Position numbers and translations under genes: made by a program. Shown one piece after another: positions 1 to 8,422 of a stretch of DNA of 59,997 nt (position 1 is its first letter; each line of letters begins with the position of its first letter). The DNA is taken from the NCBI GenBank assembly GCA_017379075.1, contig JAFNXL010000042.1:1-59997 (forward strand), in the 5' to 3' direction. This stretch comes from Bacteroidaceae bacterium. GTDB taxonomy: Bacteria; Bacteroidota; Bacteroidia; Bacteroidales; Bacteroidaceae. Under the pieces are notes generated by a model that saw only the letters and a program-made list of their open reading frames with translations, did no database searches and was not told the DNA's origin.

Positions 1-42
1 ATTTCCTTAAAATTATCGCTCCATATCGCTCATTAACAACAC

Positions 43-80
43 TTTCGCGGAATGGGAAAAATATACTTGTTGTATCTTTG
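43..80 (+). promoter_or_regulatory. Candidate Bacteroidetes-type promoter for the HU-like gene
   Basis: A TATCTTTG box at 73-80 matches the Bacteroidetes -7 consensus TAnnTTTG. Upstream, TTTC at 43-46 is an imperfect -33 element with a spacing slightly longer than the usual 19-23 bp. Transcription would start near 87, leaving a leader of about 110 nt before the ATG at 197. Inferred by motif only. Confidence 0.5.
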
Positions 81-196
81 TAACGAAATAATAAGTAGGG
101 ATTTGCGAGACAACTTTCGCGCACGTGAGCGACAACTGTCAAGCAGAATCCAAACCGTGAGAGTGTAGTATAAATTTTTAAAAGAAAGGAAAAAGA

Positions 197-736
197 ATGG
201 GTATTAGAATCAAGGCGGTGCAGAGAAAGCAGACCGTGGGTAAGTACAAGGACACTTACCGTTATCAGATGGCTGTTGAAAACTACAACAGTCTGTCCTC
301 TTCCAAGGTGATTGAGGAGGCTTCTGCACGAAGCGGAATCAACAAAAGCATGTTGCGTGCATCTTGGGGTGTGATTGCCGATGTGGTGAAGGCGTGGTCA
401 ACCGAAGGCCATATTGTCAGTTTGCCCGGTTTGGGTACGATGCGGTATGGCGTGAACGCCACCACTGTTCAGGACGTTGAGGACGTTGGTAAGGAGTTGA
501 TAACCTGTCGCAAGGTCATTTTCACTCCGAGCAGCGAAATCAAGCAGGAACTGGAGGAAACGAACATCAGCATCACTTGCTATGACAAAGACGGAAACGT
601 GGTGAAGCGTGTAACAAGCGATGATGGGGGCAAGGTGGAAGACCCCGAGGATGAAGGTGAAGAACCCGTAACCCCTCCCACAAACCCTGACAACGGTGGT
701 GAGGAGGATGATGACGAAGGGGGATTGGCGGGGTAA
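197..736 (+). CDS. HU-like DNA-binding protein with acidic tail (HU-HIG type)
   Basis: A 179-residue nucleoid-type protein. Residues about 1-130 carry the HU-like fold seen in Bacteroidetes HU-HIG proteins: a helical N-terminal part, then a segment around SLPGLGTMRYGV corresponding to the HU beta-arm base, and a beta-rich stretch ending CYDKDGNVVKR. Residues from about 145 form a low-complexity acidic and proline-rich tail ending DDDEGGLAG. A paralogue at 13599-14135 shares the same plan and almost the same last residues. In this family the gene is commonly followed by a smalltalk micro-ORF, as here 15 bp downstream, and often lies near a VirE/DUF3987 gene. The precise role (DNA architecture or a mobile or surface locus function) is not established; DNA binding is inferred from the family. 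Confidence 0.85.
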   Translation: MGIRIKAVQRKQTVGKYKDTYRYQMAVENYNSLSSSKVIEEASARSGINKSMLRASWGVIADVVKAWSTEGHIVSLPGLGTMRYGVNATTVQDVEDVGKELITCRKVIFTPSSEIKQELEETNISITCYDKDGNVVKRVTSDDGGKVEDPEDEGEEPVTPPTNPDNGGEEDDDEGGLAG

Positions 737-751
737 ACAGACTTTACAACG

Positions 752-847
752 ATGAAAAATAAAGAAACCTGGAAACTGATAATTCAGCTGGTCGTCAGCA
801 TCCTTTCGGCCATCGCCACCACACTTGGATTGAATTCGTGCCTTTGA
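752..847 (+). CDS. Smalltalk-family micro-protein (31 aa)
   Basis: This short ORF begins 15 bp after the HU-like gene and encodes 31 residues. It starts MKNKETWKLI, continues with a hydrophobic run IIQLVVSILSAIATTLG and ends NSCL. The size, the single hydrophobic helix, the TTLG..SC end and the position directly after an HU-HIG gene match the 'smalltalk' peptides named in Bacteroidales genomes. Function is unknown. The terminal small-residue-Cys pattern resembles a lipobox, but the peptide would have almost nothing left after cleavage. Probably co-transcribed with the HU-like gene up to the terminator at 878. Confidence 0.8.
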   Translation: MKNKETWKLIIQLVVSILSAIATTLGLNSCL

Positions 848-877
848 GCGATAAGAAAAGTAAACGCTAAAACCATC

Positions 878-908
878 AAAACCCACCAATCTCATTTCGG
901 TGGGTTTT
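878..908 (+). terminator. Rho-independent-type terminator after HU-like/smalltalk pair
   Basis: A perfect 10-bp stem, AAAACCCACC (878-887) pairing with GGTGGGTTTT (899-908), encloses an 11-nt loop and ends in a T-run. It closes the two-gene transcript. Confidence 0.85.
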
Positions 909-1247
909 GTGCGTCTTGCACAGAAAATGCAAAGGTTTTACGAAGGCATGCAAATTATATCCAATTGATTATATGTCTGTTATAAATAACATTATGTGTT
1001 TTAGCATTTTATAATTTGCACCATAGAAATGCTGGGGCGTTAGGCATAGTTCAAGCAAACATGGCGTGTTTCCTTTGCATTTTATTCCCCCTCAATGCAT
1101 GGATTATGGAAATCTTTTATTTTTTTTATCGGACGCCAAAAGTTAATAATAGCGTGCTTCAATTTTAGCACGTCAAATATGAGAATCCGGGTTGCCCCTT
1201 TTGTCTTGGAACAACCCGGATTGAATGTTTCTGATTAAATCTGTTTT
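909..1247. other. Intergenic region without recognisable gene
   Basis: No convincing ORF is present between the smalltalk terminator and the convergent GH92 gene. The stretch is AT-rich. It holds a small hairpin (GTGCT...AGCAC, about 1153-1172) and a GC-rich hairpin at 1184-1222, AATCCGGGTTG pairing with CAACCCGGATT. The second is the likely 3' end of the GH92 transcript, though no strong T-tract follows on the minus strand. Confidence 0.5.
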
Positions 1248-3494
1248 TTAGTCGATTGATGGGGGTACGGCATCGTCCGCGCTTCCCCATGCCTTGTTGG
1301 GCTTGTCGCCCATAACGAGGACTAGTTTGGCACCGTTCTTGATGTCGTCATGGCTGAACCAAGGCTTGTTCCACTCTTTTCCGTTCAGTGTGGCAGATTG
1401 GATGTACTTGTTCTCGGGAGAAGCATTTACGGCATCAATCTCGAAAATCTTTCCGTTGCTCAGGGTTATCTTGGCATTGGCGAAGAGGGGGCTGCCGATG
1501 TTGTATGAGGGGGAACCGGGGGTTACGGGATAGAATCCGAGGGAAGAGAATACGACGAATGAGGTCATGCCACCGCCGTCTTCATCGCCGGGAATGCCCA
1601 TGAGGTCGTTGCGGAACCATGTCTTCAGCATTTGACGGATACGCTTTTGGGTTTTCCAAGGCGCTCCGGCATAGTTATACAAATAGGGGATGTGCAGGGA
1701 GGGCTCGTTTGCCATTGAGAACTGACCCACGTTGCCGGTGTGGTCGGGAAGTTGGGAATAGAATCCGAACTTGCTGTTGCCCAAGGGTTCTGTGAAGGTT
1801 TGGTCGAGGTTCTTCACGAACTTTTCCTTGCCGCCCATGAGGGAAACGAGGTCTGCCACGTTGTGCGGAACGTCCCAACGATAGACCCAACCGTTGTTCT
1901 CGCCATAGAAGTCGCGCGCGCCCATGCCGCCTGAGAAGCGGTAGTCGAAGGGCTCTATCCAATTGCCGTCCTTGTCCTTGGGATGGAAGAAGGCGGTCTC
2001 GGGGCGGAATACGTTGCGATAGTTGCGGGCACAGTTGAGATAGTAGGCGGCTTCCTCTTTCTTGCCCAATGCGGAAGCCAAGAGATGGAGACACCATTGG
2101 TCGTATGCGGTTCCCAGGGTTACGGCGATGGGCTGGCGCTTTTCCCACGGTGTTACGTTGGGATCGGTTTCCTCCTCGCCTTCCTGAAGGGCGGGGATGT
2201 AGCCGTGCTCGCGGTAGAATTGGTCAATCCATCCGGCGGGAGCGGATGACCAAGGCGCCAAGGTCTTTTCCTCGATGCCCTTTCGGCAGGCTTCGTATGC
2301 CTTTGCCACGTCTACCTTCAGCCCCTTAGCCAAGGCGTCGGCAACGGTTACCACGGCGTGGTTGGAGTTCATGCGGCGGCTGTCTCCGCTTACCTCGGGG
2401 AAGGTGGGCATCCACATATTGCCCATCTGTTCTGCCATGCGCAGGTAAGAGTCGATGATGTCCTCTTCAATCTTTTGGTCAATGAGCAGACGCAGGGGAT
2501 GGGCTGCGCGGTAGGTGTCCCAAATCCAATCGTCGGTGTAGAAGGGGGTGCCGTTGTCCTCGTGTACCTTGCCGTCGAAGGCGCTGAAGTAACGTCCGTC
2601 CTCGCTCATGCAGATGGGGCGCTCAAAGGTGCGGTAGTAGGAAGAGTAGAGTACGGTCTTCTCGTCTTCCGTTCCACCCTTCACGTCGATGCGTGCAAGC
2701 GTCTTGTTCCATACGTCACGACCTTTGGCTGCCAAAGCCGCCACGTTATAGTCGGTCTGTTCGCGATAGAGGTTGTTCTTGGCTTGTTCGGCACTGATGA
2801 ACGAAATGCCGTAGCGGAGGTTCACCTGCTTGGTGCCATCGGCAAAGCGCCAAACGGCACAGGCGTTTCTGCCTTGGGCATCCTTCTTGCCTTCCTCCAC
2901 CTTGCCCTTTTCCAAGATGCCGGTCTGAACGGGAGCCTGTTCGGGTTCGATGTAGAGGTAAATCTTGGTGTTGTTGCCCAAGTCCTGATATCCGCTGATG
3001 GCCTTGGCATCGGCGTGCATTTCGCCATCGCGGGTGTTGACCATCACGTAGACGGGCTTGTCGGTCTGACGGAACTCAATGTTGTAGATGGCCGACTGAT
3101 GGGACAGGGCGTATTGGGCCGCCATGTTGTTGTCGTCCAACTCAATCTCGAAAGAGTAGGGGGTAATCTTCTCGTTGTCGTAGGTGTAAGAACGCACGGG
3201 TCTGAGTTCCTCGCCCTGATAGGGAGTGAGGTTGAAGGCGGAACGTTCGCGGTGGTTTGTCACGATGATGGGCAGTCCGTTCACACGCTCCGATGTGTAG
3301 TCGCCCCTGTCGGGATACACGCGCAGCATGCTGTTGGGCAGTTGCACGGTGGGGAAGGTGGGCACGAGCAGGTGGCTGATGTTCCCAATGTAGGGGTTCA
3401 CATAGTCCACATAGTCCTTCTCAACCTCTTGGTTGCAGGACGCTAACAGTGTGGCCAATGCCACAGATGTCAGGATGTGTTTGATTTTAATCAT
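1248..3494 (-). CDS. GH92 family alpha-mannosidase, lipoprotein
   Basis: A 748-residue glycoside hydrolase family 92 enzyme; the family is made of calcium-dependent exo-acting alpha-mannosidases working on N-glycans and yeast mannan. The start MIKIKHILTSVALATLLASCNQ is a lipoprotein signal with the lipidated Cys at about residue 20, so the protein is periplasmic or surface-anchored. Family landmarks are WIWDTYRAAHPL (about residues 320-335), ANEPSLHIPYLYNYAG (about 595-610, containing the presumed catalytic-acid Glu) and GDEDGGGM (about 634-641, the Asp pair of the catalytic base site). Length is normal for GH92. It is divergent from the fucosidase run at 3671 across a 176-bp spacer with promoters in both directions. 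Which linkage it cuts (1,2, 1,3, 1,4 or 1,6) cannot be told here. Confidence 0.95.
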   Translation of the reverse strand: MIKIKHILTSVALATLLASCNQEVEKDYVDYVNPYIGNISHLLVPTFPTVQLPNSMLRVYPDRGDYTSERVNGLPIIVTNHRERSAFNLTPYQGEELRPVRSYTYDNEKITPYSFEIELDDNNMAAQYALSHQSAIYNIEFRQTDKPVYVMVNTRDGEMHADAKAISGYQDLGNNTKIYLYIEPEQAPVQTGILEKGKVEEGKKDAQGRNACAVWRFADGTKQVNLRYGISFISAEQAKNNLYREQTDYNVAALAAKGRDVWNKTLARIDVKGGTEDEKTVLYSSYYRTFERPICMSEDGRYFSAFDGKVHEDNGTPFYTDDWIWDTYRAAHPLRLLIDQKIEEDIIDSYLRMAEQMGNMWMPTFPEVSGDSRRMNSNHAVVTVADALAKGLKVDVAKAYEACRKGIEEKTLAPWSSAPAGWIDQFYREHGYIPALQEGEEETDPNVTPWEKRQPIAVTLGTAYDQWCLHLLASALGKKEEAAYYLNCARNYRNVFRPETAFFHPKDKDGNWIEPFDYRFSGGMGARDFYGENNGWVYRWDVPHNVADLVSLMGGKEKFVKNLDQTFTEPLGNSKFGFYSQLPDHTGNVGQFSMANEPSLHIPYLYNYAGAPWKTQKRIRQMLKTWFRNDLMGIPGDEDGGGMTSFVVFSSLGFYPVTPGSPSYNIGSPLFANAKITLSNGKIFEIDAVNASPENKYIQSATLNGKEWNKPWFSHDDIKNGAKLVLVMGDKPNKAWGSADDAVPPSID

Positions 3495-3529
3495 GCGTTT
3501 TTTACTTTAAATAATGATGAATATTTTGA

Positions 3530-3537
3530 CAAAGATA
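3530..3537 (-). promoter_or_regulatory. Candidate -7 box for GH92
   Basis: On the minus strand this reads TATCTTTG, a match to TAnnTTTG, 36 bp upstream of the GH92 ATG. The -33 element is poorly defined. Confidence 0.5.
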
Positions 3538-3620
3538 TGAAAACATCAAGATTTATGAATAAAGATGGAATGAGTTTTTGATGATGTAATGCATTATTTG
3601 CTGATTTACTGCCTTTTTTA

Positions 3621-3642
3621 TACGAATTATTCGTATCTTTGT
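3621..3642 (+). promoter_or_regulatory. Promoter -7 box overlapped by an operator-like inverted repeat
   Basis: A TATCTTTG box at 3635-3642 lies 29 bp upstream of the ATG at 3671. It is overlapped by a perfect inverted repeat, ATACGAA (3621-3627), TTA, TTCGTAT (3631-3637), which reads as a possible binding site for a dimeric regulator of the glycosidase run. A well-spaced -33 TTTG is not evident; one occurs at 3598-3601 with a spacing of 33 bp. Confidence 0.5.
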
Positions 3643-3670
3643 CAGTAAATACTTAAAATCAAAGTAAAGG

Positions 3671-6475
3671 ATGAAACGTTTTTCCCTCGCATTTGTCTTG
3701 ATGTCCGTCTTGACGGTGTCCGCACAGCAGAAAGCCAAGGTGTCGGATTTGGATCTGACCAAGATGAAACAGGAATATGGTGTGGCGCTTGTCGGCAAGA
3801 CGGTTACGGCGGAAGCGGCCCGAATCAACGGCGTGGCGTATAAGGATGTCATTGGTGCGCACGCCAAGAGCGTATTGAAGATTCTTCTTGAAAAGGATGC
3901 CTTGCGGTTCAGCGCCGATGTGGGTGTGGCCGATTGCGGTACGAATCCCGAAGATGGAAGTTTGGCTGTATCTCCTTTAGTGGACGGAACCAAAATCCTT
4001 TGGAAACGGAACGGTGAAGAAAAACAGTTTGCAGGTTTGGTGGGGAAAAACGGAAAGATTGAGAGAGGATCGGTATGTTTTGTGGTGAAGGGCGACGGCA
4101 AGGAACTTTTCAACAGCGGAGTGGTCAGAGGTGGCGAAAGTCCCGTCCATGTGGATGTGGATCTGAAAGGTGTTTCGCTATTGGAAATGTATGCCCTGCC
4201 CACGGATGATGGCGCAAGCGGAGACCATGCGTTGTGGATTTCACCTGAGATAGAATATACAGCCAAGGCTCCCCGGACCACCGATGCAGGAGCGATTGAC
4301 CAAGGCCCCGAGATGACAGGGGAGACGGCAGACCACCTCATGCGCAAGATGAAGGAACTGCCCGTATTCAAGAGTGTGGCATCGGACAAGACACCGTTTG
4401 ATTGGCTCCTCTCGCCCGAGAAGTCAGAGGCGGGAATCTACGTTTCGGCGGACGGGAAAAGTATTGTGGCGGCGAATGCCATGGTGTCTCGCACGTTCCG
4501 CATCTTCCCCAACCTTGCCACAACGGACTATGTGAACCGCATGACGGGAGAGAGCTTGCTGCGTGCCGTGAGCGGAGAGGGAACCGTTTGCATTGACGGG
4601 AAGGGATATGCCATAGGCGGACTCAACGGTCAGCCCGAACGGGGATATATCAAGGACGAGTGGTTGGACGGGCTAACCACCGTTCCAGAGTCGTTCTTGG
4701 TGGAGGATTTTGAAGTGAAGCCTATACAGGAGGAAATCAAATGGGCACGCCGCCGTTGGGCGCTGAACAAGGCGTCGGCTACGGGACGCGAGTTGGTCTT
4801 CACGCTCCGTGGCAGCAAGGCGATGAGCGATGTGGTGGTGAAACTTTACTTCTCGGTGTACGACCGCATACCGGTCATCCGGAAACGCATGGAGGTTGTG
4901 AACCGCTCCGCCTTTCCCATCAACGTGACCTCATTCAAACTTGAACGTTTGGCGTTTGCCGAGCCTGAATCGCCCGTGGGCGGAAACCCCGACAAGTTCC
5001 TGCTGCCCAACATCCATGTGGAAAGCGACTTCCATGCCGGCGGAGGCTTTACAGAGAAAGAGACCGACGTGACGGAGAAGTGGGTGGTGGACCCTGCCTA
5101 TACATCGCAGCGCAATTACCCCATGCAGACACCATGCATCATGGAGGTGGCACCTCCGTTAGGTCCCGACCAACGCATTGGGGCAGGGGAGACGTTACGT
5201 TCTTTCAGCGTCTACGAGATGCCCTTTGACAGTTATGACCGCGAACGAAAGGGGCTCTTCACCCGCAGGTTCCAACTCGCCATTGCACCTTGGACCTCGG
5301 AGAATCCCATCTTCCTGCACCTCACTTCCACCGACCCCGCCGTGGTGCGCCGAGCCGTGGACCAATGTGCCGAGTGCGGATACGAGATGATAATCCTCAG
5401 CTTCGGTTCGGGGCTGAACGCCGAAGACATTTCCGAAGCCAACATGGCCAAGTACCGCGAGTTTGTTGACTATGCCCGTTCCAAGGGCATTGAGATGGGG
5501 TGCTATTCCCTCTTGGCGAGCCGTTGGATCAGTGATGAGGTGGATGTCATCAATCCCAATACAGGGAAACGTGGCGGCATGACGTTTGGCAGTTCGCCCT
5601 GCCTGTGCAGCGATTGGGGATACGACTATTTCCACAAGATAAAGACCTTCTTCGAGCAGACGGGCATGATGTGCTTCGAGCACGACGGCTCTTATCCCGG
5701 AGACCCTTGCGCCTCCACCAAGCACACGCATCATCGCGGGCTTGCAGACTCGCAGTGGAATCAGTTCTACAAGGTTGCCGAACTGTATAAGTGGATGCGC
5801 GAGCAGGGCATCTACATGAACGTGCCCGACTACTATTTCCTAAACGGCACCTCCAAGGTGGGCATCGGTTACAGGGAGGTGAATTGGTCGCTTCCGCGAG
5901 ACCGTCAGCTCATCCACACCCGTCAGCTCAACTACGACTGCACTTGGGAGCGCCTGCCGTCCTCGTTGTGGAGTTTTGTACCCTTGGTGCAGTATCACGG
6001 AGGCGGTGCGGCGGCCACGCTTGAACCCCTTTCCGAACACCTCTATGAATACAAGACGCTGATGTTCCAAAACTATGGCGCCGGCGTACAAGCCTGCTAC
6101 CGCGGTCCGCGGCTCTATGACACGGAAGAGACCAAGGCGGCAGTGGTGGAAATCATCTCGTGGTACAAGCGGTATCGCGACATCCTCAACAGCGACATCA
6201 TCCACCTGCGCAAGCCCGACGCCCGCGATTGGGACGGCATCATGCATGTCAATCCCACGCTGAAGCAGAAGGCGCTTGCCATGTTCTATAACCCCACAGA
6301 CAAGGAAATGGTGCGCCACATCACCCTGCCGCTCTACTATACCGGCTTGCAGGGCAAGGCACGCATCAGGGAACAGGAGGGACGCTCCAAGACTTACCGT
6401 TTGGATGCTGACCACAGCGTTCGTCTCACCGTCACCATCCCTGCGGGCGGTTACACATGGTATGTGGTGGAATGA
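3671..6475 (+). CDS. Secreted NPCBM-domain TIM-barrel glycoside hydrolase-like protein, family unassigned
   Basis: A 934-residue exported protein with signal peptide MKRFSLAFVLMSVLTVSAQ. Residues about 25-180 resemble the NPCBM (novel putative carbohydrate-binding module) fold found at the start of some GH27 and GH98 enzymes. A beta-rich middle (about 250-520) is followed by a TIM-barrel-like region (about 540-830) with strands such as YEMIILSFGSGL, SKGIEMGCYSLLASRW and MMCFEHDGSYPGDPC (Asp near residue 674, a plausible nucleophile by analogy with clan GH-D alpha-galactosidases). The C-terminal beta-sandwich ends GYTWYVVE. It is the first gene of a co-directional trio with GH29 and GH95 enzymes, so a role in fucosylated or galactosylated glycan breakdown is inferred. 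I cannot place it in a numbered CAZy family; catalysis is unproven. Confidence 0.75.
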   Translation: MKRFSLAFVLMSVLTVSAQQKAKVSDLDLTKMKQEYGVALVGKTVTAEAARINGVAYKDVIGAHAKSVLKILLEKDALRFSADVGVADCGTNPEDGSLAVSPLVDGTKILWKRNGEEKQFAGLVGKNGKIERGSVCFVVKGDGKELFNSGVVRGGESPVHVDVDLKGVSLLEMYALPTDDGASGDHALWISPEIEYTAKAPRTTDAGAIDQGPEMTGETADHLMRKMKELPVFKSVASDKTPFDWLLSPEKSEAGIYVSADGKSIVAANAMVSRTFRIFPNLATTDYVNRMTGESLLRAVSGEGTVCIDGKGYAIGGLNGQPERGYIKDEWLDGLTTVPESFLVEDFEVKPIQEEIKWARRRWALNKASATGRELVFTLRGSKAMSDVVVKLYFSVYDRIPVIRKRMEVVNRSAFPINVTSFKLERLAFAEPESPVGGNPDKFLLPNIHVESDFHAGGGFTEKETDVTEKWVVDPAYTSQRNYPMQTPCIMEVAPPLGPDQRIGAGETLRSFSVYEMPFDSYDRERKGLFTRRFQLAIAPWTSENPIFLHLTSTDPAVVRRAVDQCAECGYEMIILSFGSGLNAEDISEANMAKYREFVDYARSKGIEMGCYSLLASRWISDEVDVINPNTGKRGGMTFGSSPCLCSDWGYDYFHKIKTFFEQTGMMCFEHDGSYPGDPCASTKHTHHRGLADSQWNQFYKVAELYKWMREQGIYMNVPDYYFLNGTSKVGIGYREVNWSLPRDRQLIHTRQLNYDCTWERLPSSLWSFVPLVQYHGGGAAATLEPLSEHLYEYKTLMFQNYGAGVQACYRGPRLYDTEETKAAVVEIISWYKRYRDILNSDIIHLRKPDARDWDGIMHVNPTLKQKALAMFYNPTDKEMVRHITLPLYYTGLQGKARIREQEGRSKTYRLDADHSVRLTVTIPAGGYTWYVVE

Positions 6476-6531
6476 CAGCGCATATCCGCATCAGAACAAA
6501 AAAACATAACACAGAAAAATACATGCATTTT

Positions 6532-8412
6532 ATGAAGAAAAGACATCTATTCCTTGCCGCGGCCACAGCGCTGCTTGCGGCATGCGAGCCTGCGGTGAAG
6601 GCTCCCGAAGCCATTCTTCCCATTCCCGAACCGAAACAGGTGGAGTGGCAGAAGATGGAGACCTATGCCTTTGTGCATTTCGGACTGAACACCTTCAACG
6701 ACCGCGAGTGGGGTTATGGCGACACCGACCCTTCCACGTTCAACCCCGCCAAGTTGGACTGTGAACAGTGGGTGCAGACCTTTGTGGCAGCCGGCATGAA
6801 GGGCGTAATCTTTACCGCCAAGCATCATGACGGATTCTGCTTGTGGCCCACACAGCTTACGGAATACTGCATCCGCAACTCGCCCTACAAGGACGGAAAG
6901 GGCGATGTGGTGGGCGAATTGGCGGCGGCCTGTAAGAAGTATGGCATCAAGTTTGCCGTTTACCTGAGTCCATGGGACCGCAATCATGCCGAATATGCCA
7001 CACCCGCCTATGTGGACTATTTCCACGCACAGCTGCACGAACTGATGACCAACTATGGCGAAGTCTTCGAGGTTTGGTTCGACGGAGCCAACGGTGGCGA
7101 CGGGTGGTATGGCGGAGCCAAGGACAGCCGCACCATTGACCGCAAGCACTATTATAACTATCCCAAGATTTACGAGATGTTGGACGAATTGCAGCCACAG
7201 GCAATCATCTTCTCCGATGGCGGTCCCGGTTGTCGTTGGGTGGGCAACGAGCGCGGTTTTGCCGGTGCCACCAATTGGTCGTTCCTCCGTGCCGGAGAGG
7301 TCTTCCCCGGATACAGCAAGCACTACATCCTGCAATACGGTCATGCCGACGGCAACCAATGGGTGCCTGCCGAATGTGACGTCAGCATTCGCCCGGGTTG
7401 GTTCTACCATCCCGAACAGGATGGCCACGTGAAGACCGTGGAGCAACTCACCGACCTCTATTACCGCTCTGTGGGGCACAATGCCACCCTGCTGCTCAAC
7501 TTCCCCGTGGACCGCAACGGACTTGTACATCCCATTGACAGCGCCAACGCCGTAAACTTCCGCAAGAACATAGATAAGCAGTTGGCGGACAACCTGTTGA
7601 AGAAGATTGTCCCCACCGTCAGCGACGAACGTGGCGGACGATTCCGTGCCAAGGCTATCACCGACGGCAAGTACGACACCTATTGGGCTGCCCACGACAG
7701 CGTGCTGACCGCCACCATTGAGTTTGCCCTGCCTCAAACCACAAAGGTGAACCGCATGATGTTGCAGGAGTACATCCCCTTGGGACAACGTGTGAAGTCC
7801 TTCACCGTGGAATATGACAAGGACGGCGCTTGGCTGCCCGTCAAGCTGAACGAGGAAACCACCACCATCGGCTACAAGCGTCTGTTGCGCTTCGAGACCG
7901 TGGAGACCGCCAAGCTGCGCGTAAGCATCAATGATTCGCGTGCCTGCCCCACCATCAACAACATTGAGGCATACTATGCGGGAGAAACGGCAGACGTGGC
8001 GTTCAGCAGCCGTGTGGAAGACCTCCGCAGTTATCCCTTCACCCTCATGGACGTAAGCGAGGAAGAGGCGTTGAAGGCGACGGACAAGGATGCCGCCACC
8101 ACCTGTTTCGTGGACGGAGACCGTATCGTCCTCGACCTCGGCGGCGAGAAGACCATCCGCGCCCTGCATTATCTGCCCGACCAAGGCGAACCCGCACAGG
8201 GACTGATTTCTCACTACGAGATTGCCGTGGGCGCCGACCCTGCCGCCCTCACAGTGGTGAAGGAAGGCGAGTTCAGCAACATCCGCAACAACCCCATCTT
8301 GCAGTCGGTCTACTTCTCTCCCGTCATTGCGCGCTATGTGTCGCTCCGTGCAGTGCGCATGGTTGAGGAGGGTGATAAGCGTATGGGCTTTGCTGCTCTT
8401 GCGGTAGAATGA
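6532..8412 (+). CDS. GH29 alpha-L-fucosidase with discoidin-like C-terminus, lipoprotein
   Basis: An exo-alpha-L-fucosidase of GH29, which releases terminal fucose by a retaining mechanism. The start at 6532 is chosen because MKKRHLFLAAATALLAAC is a clean lipoprotein signal; longer in-frame starts at 6523 and 6457 exist, and the latter overlaps the upstream gene. Family motifs are FVHFGLNTF, KHHDGFCLW (about residue 98) and EVWFDGANGG (about residues 180-190) whose Asp is the GH29 nucleophile. After the barrel come F5/8 type C-like carbohydrate-binding segments: about 350-480 (FRAKAITDGKYDTYW) and a second about 510-625 (IVLDLGGEKTIRAL). Separated by 57 bp from the upstream gene and 10 bp from the GH95 gene, so probably one transcript. 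Confidence 0.93.
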   Translation: MKKRHLFLAAATALLAACEPAVKAPEAILPIPEPKQVEWQKMETYAFVHFGLNTFNDREWGYGDTDPSTFNPAKLDCEQWVQTFVAAGMKGVIFTAKHHDGFCLWPTQLTEYCIRNSPYKDGKGDVVGELAAACKKYGIKFAVYLSPWDRNHAEYATPAYVDYFHAQLHELMTNYGEVFEVWFDGANGGDGWYGGAKDSRTIDRKHYYNYPKIYEMLDELQPQAIIFSDGGPGCRWVGNERGFAGATNWSFLRAGEVFPGYSKHYILQYGHADGNQWVPAECDVSIRPGWFYHPEQDGHVKTVEQLTDLYYRSVGHNATLLLNFPVDRNGLVHPIDSANAVNFRKNIDKQLADNLLKKIVPTVSDERGGRFRAKAITDGKYDTYWAAHDSVLTATIEFALPQTTKVNRMMLQEYIPLGQRVKSFTVEYDKDGAWLPVKLNEETTTIGYKRLLRFETVETAKLRVSINDSRACPTINNIEAYYAGETADVAFSSRVEDLRSYPFTLMDVSEEEALKATDKDAATTCFVDGDRIVLDLGGEKTIRALHYLPDQGEPAQGLISHYEIAVGADPAALTVVKEGEFSNIRNNPILQSVYFSPVIARYVSLRAVRMVEEGDKRMGFAALAVE

Positions 8413-8422
8413 TTGATGCAAA

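Noticed and set aside
2358-3446. 362-codon ORF on plus, antisense to GH92
   Set aside because: Composition (Val/Gly/His-rich) is that of an antisense frame; the GH92 motifs on minus are complete.
3553-4389. 278-codon ORF on minus across the promoter region and start of the NPCBM gene
   Set aside because: Ser/Thr/Pro-rich shadow frame; it would run through the divergent promoters.
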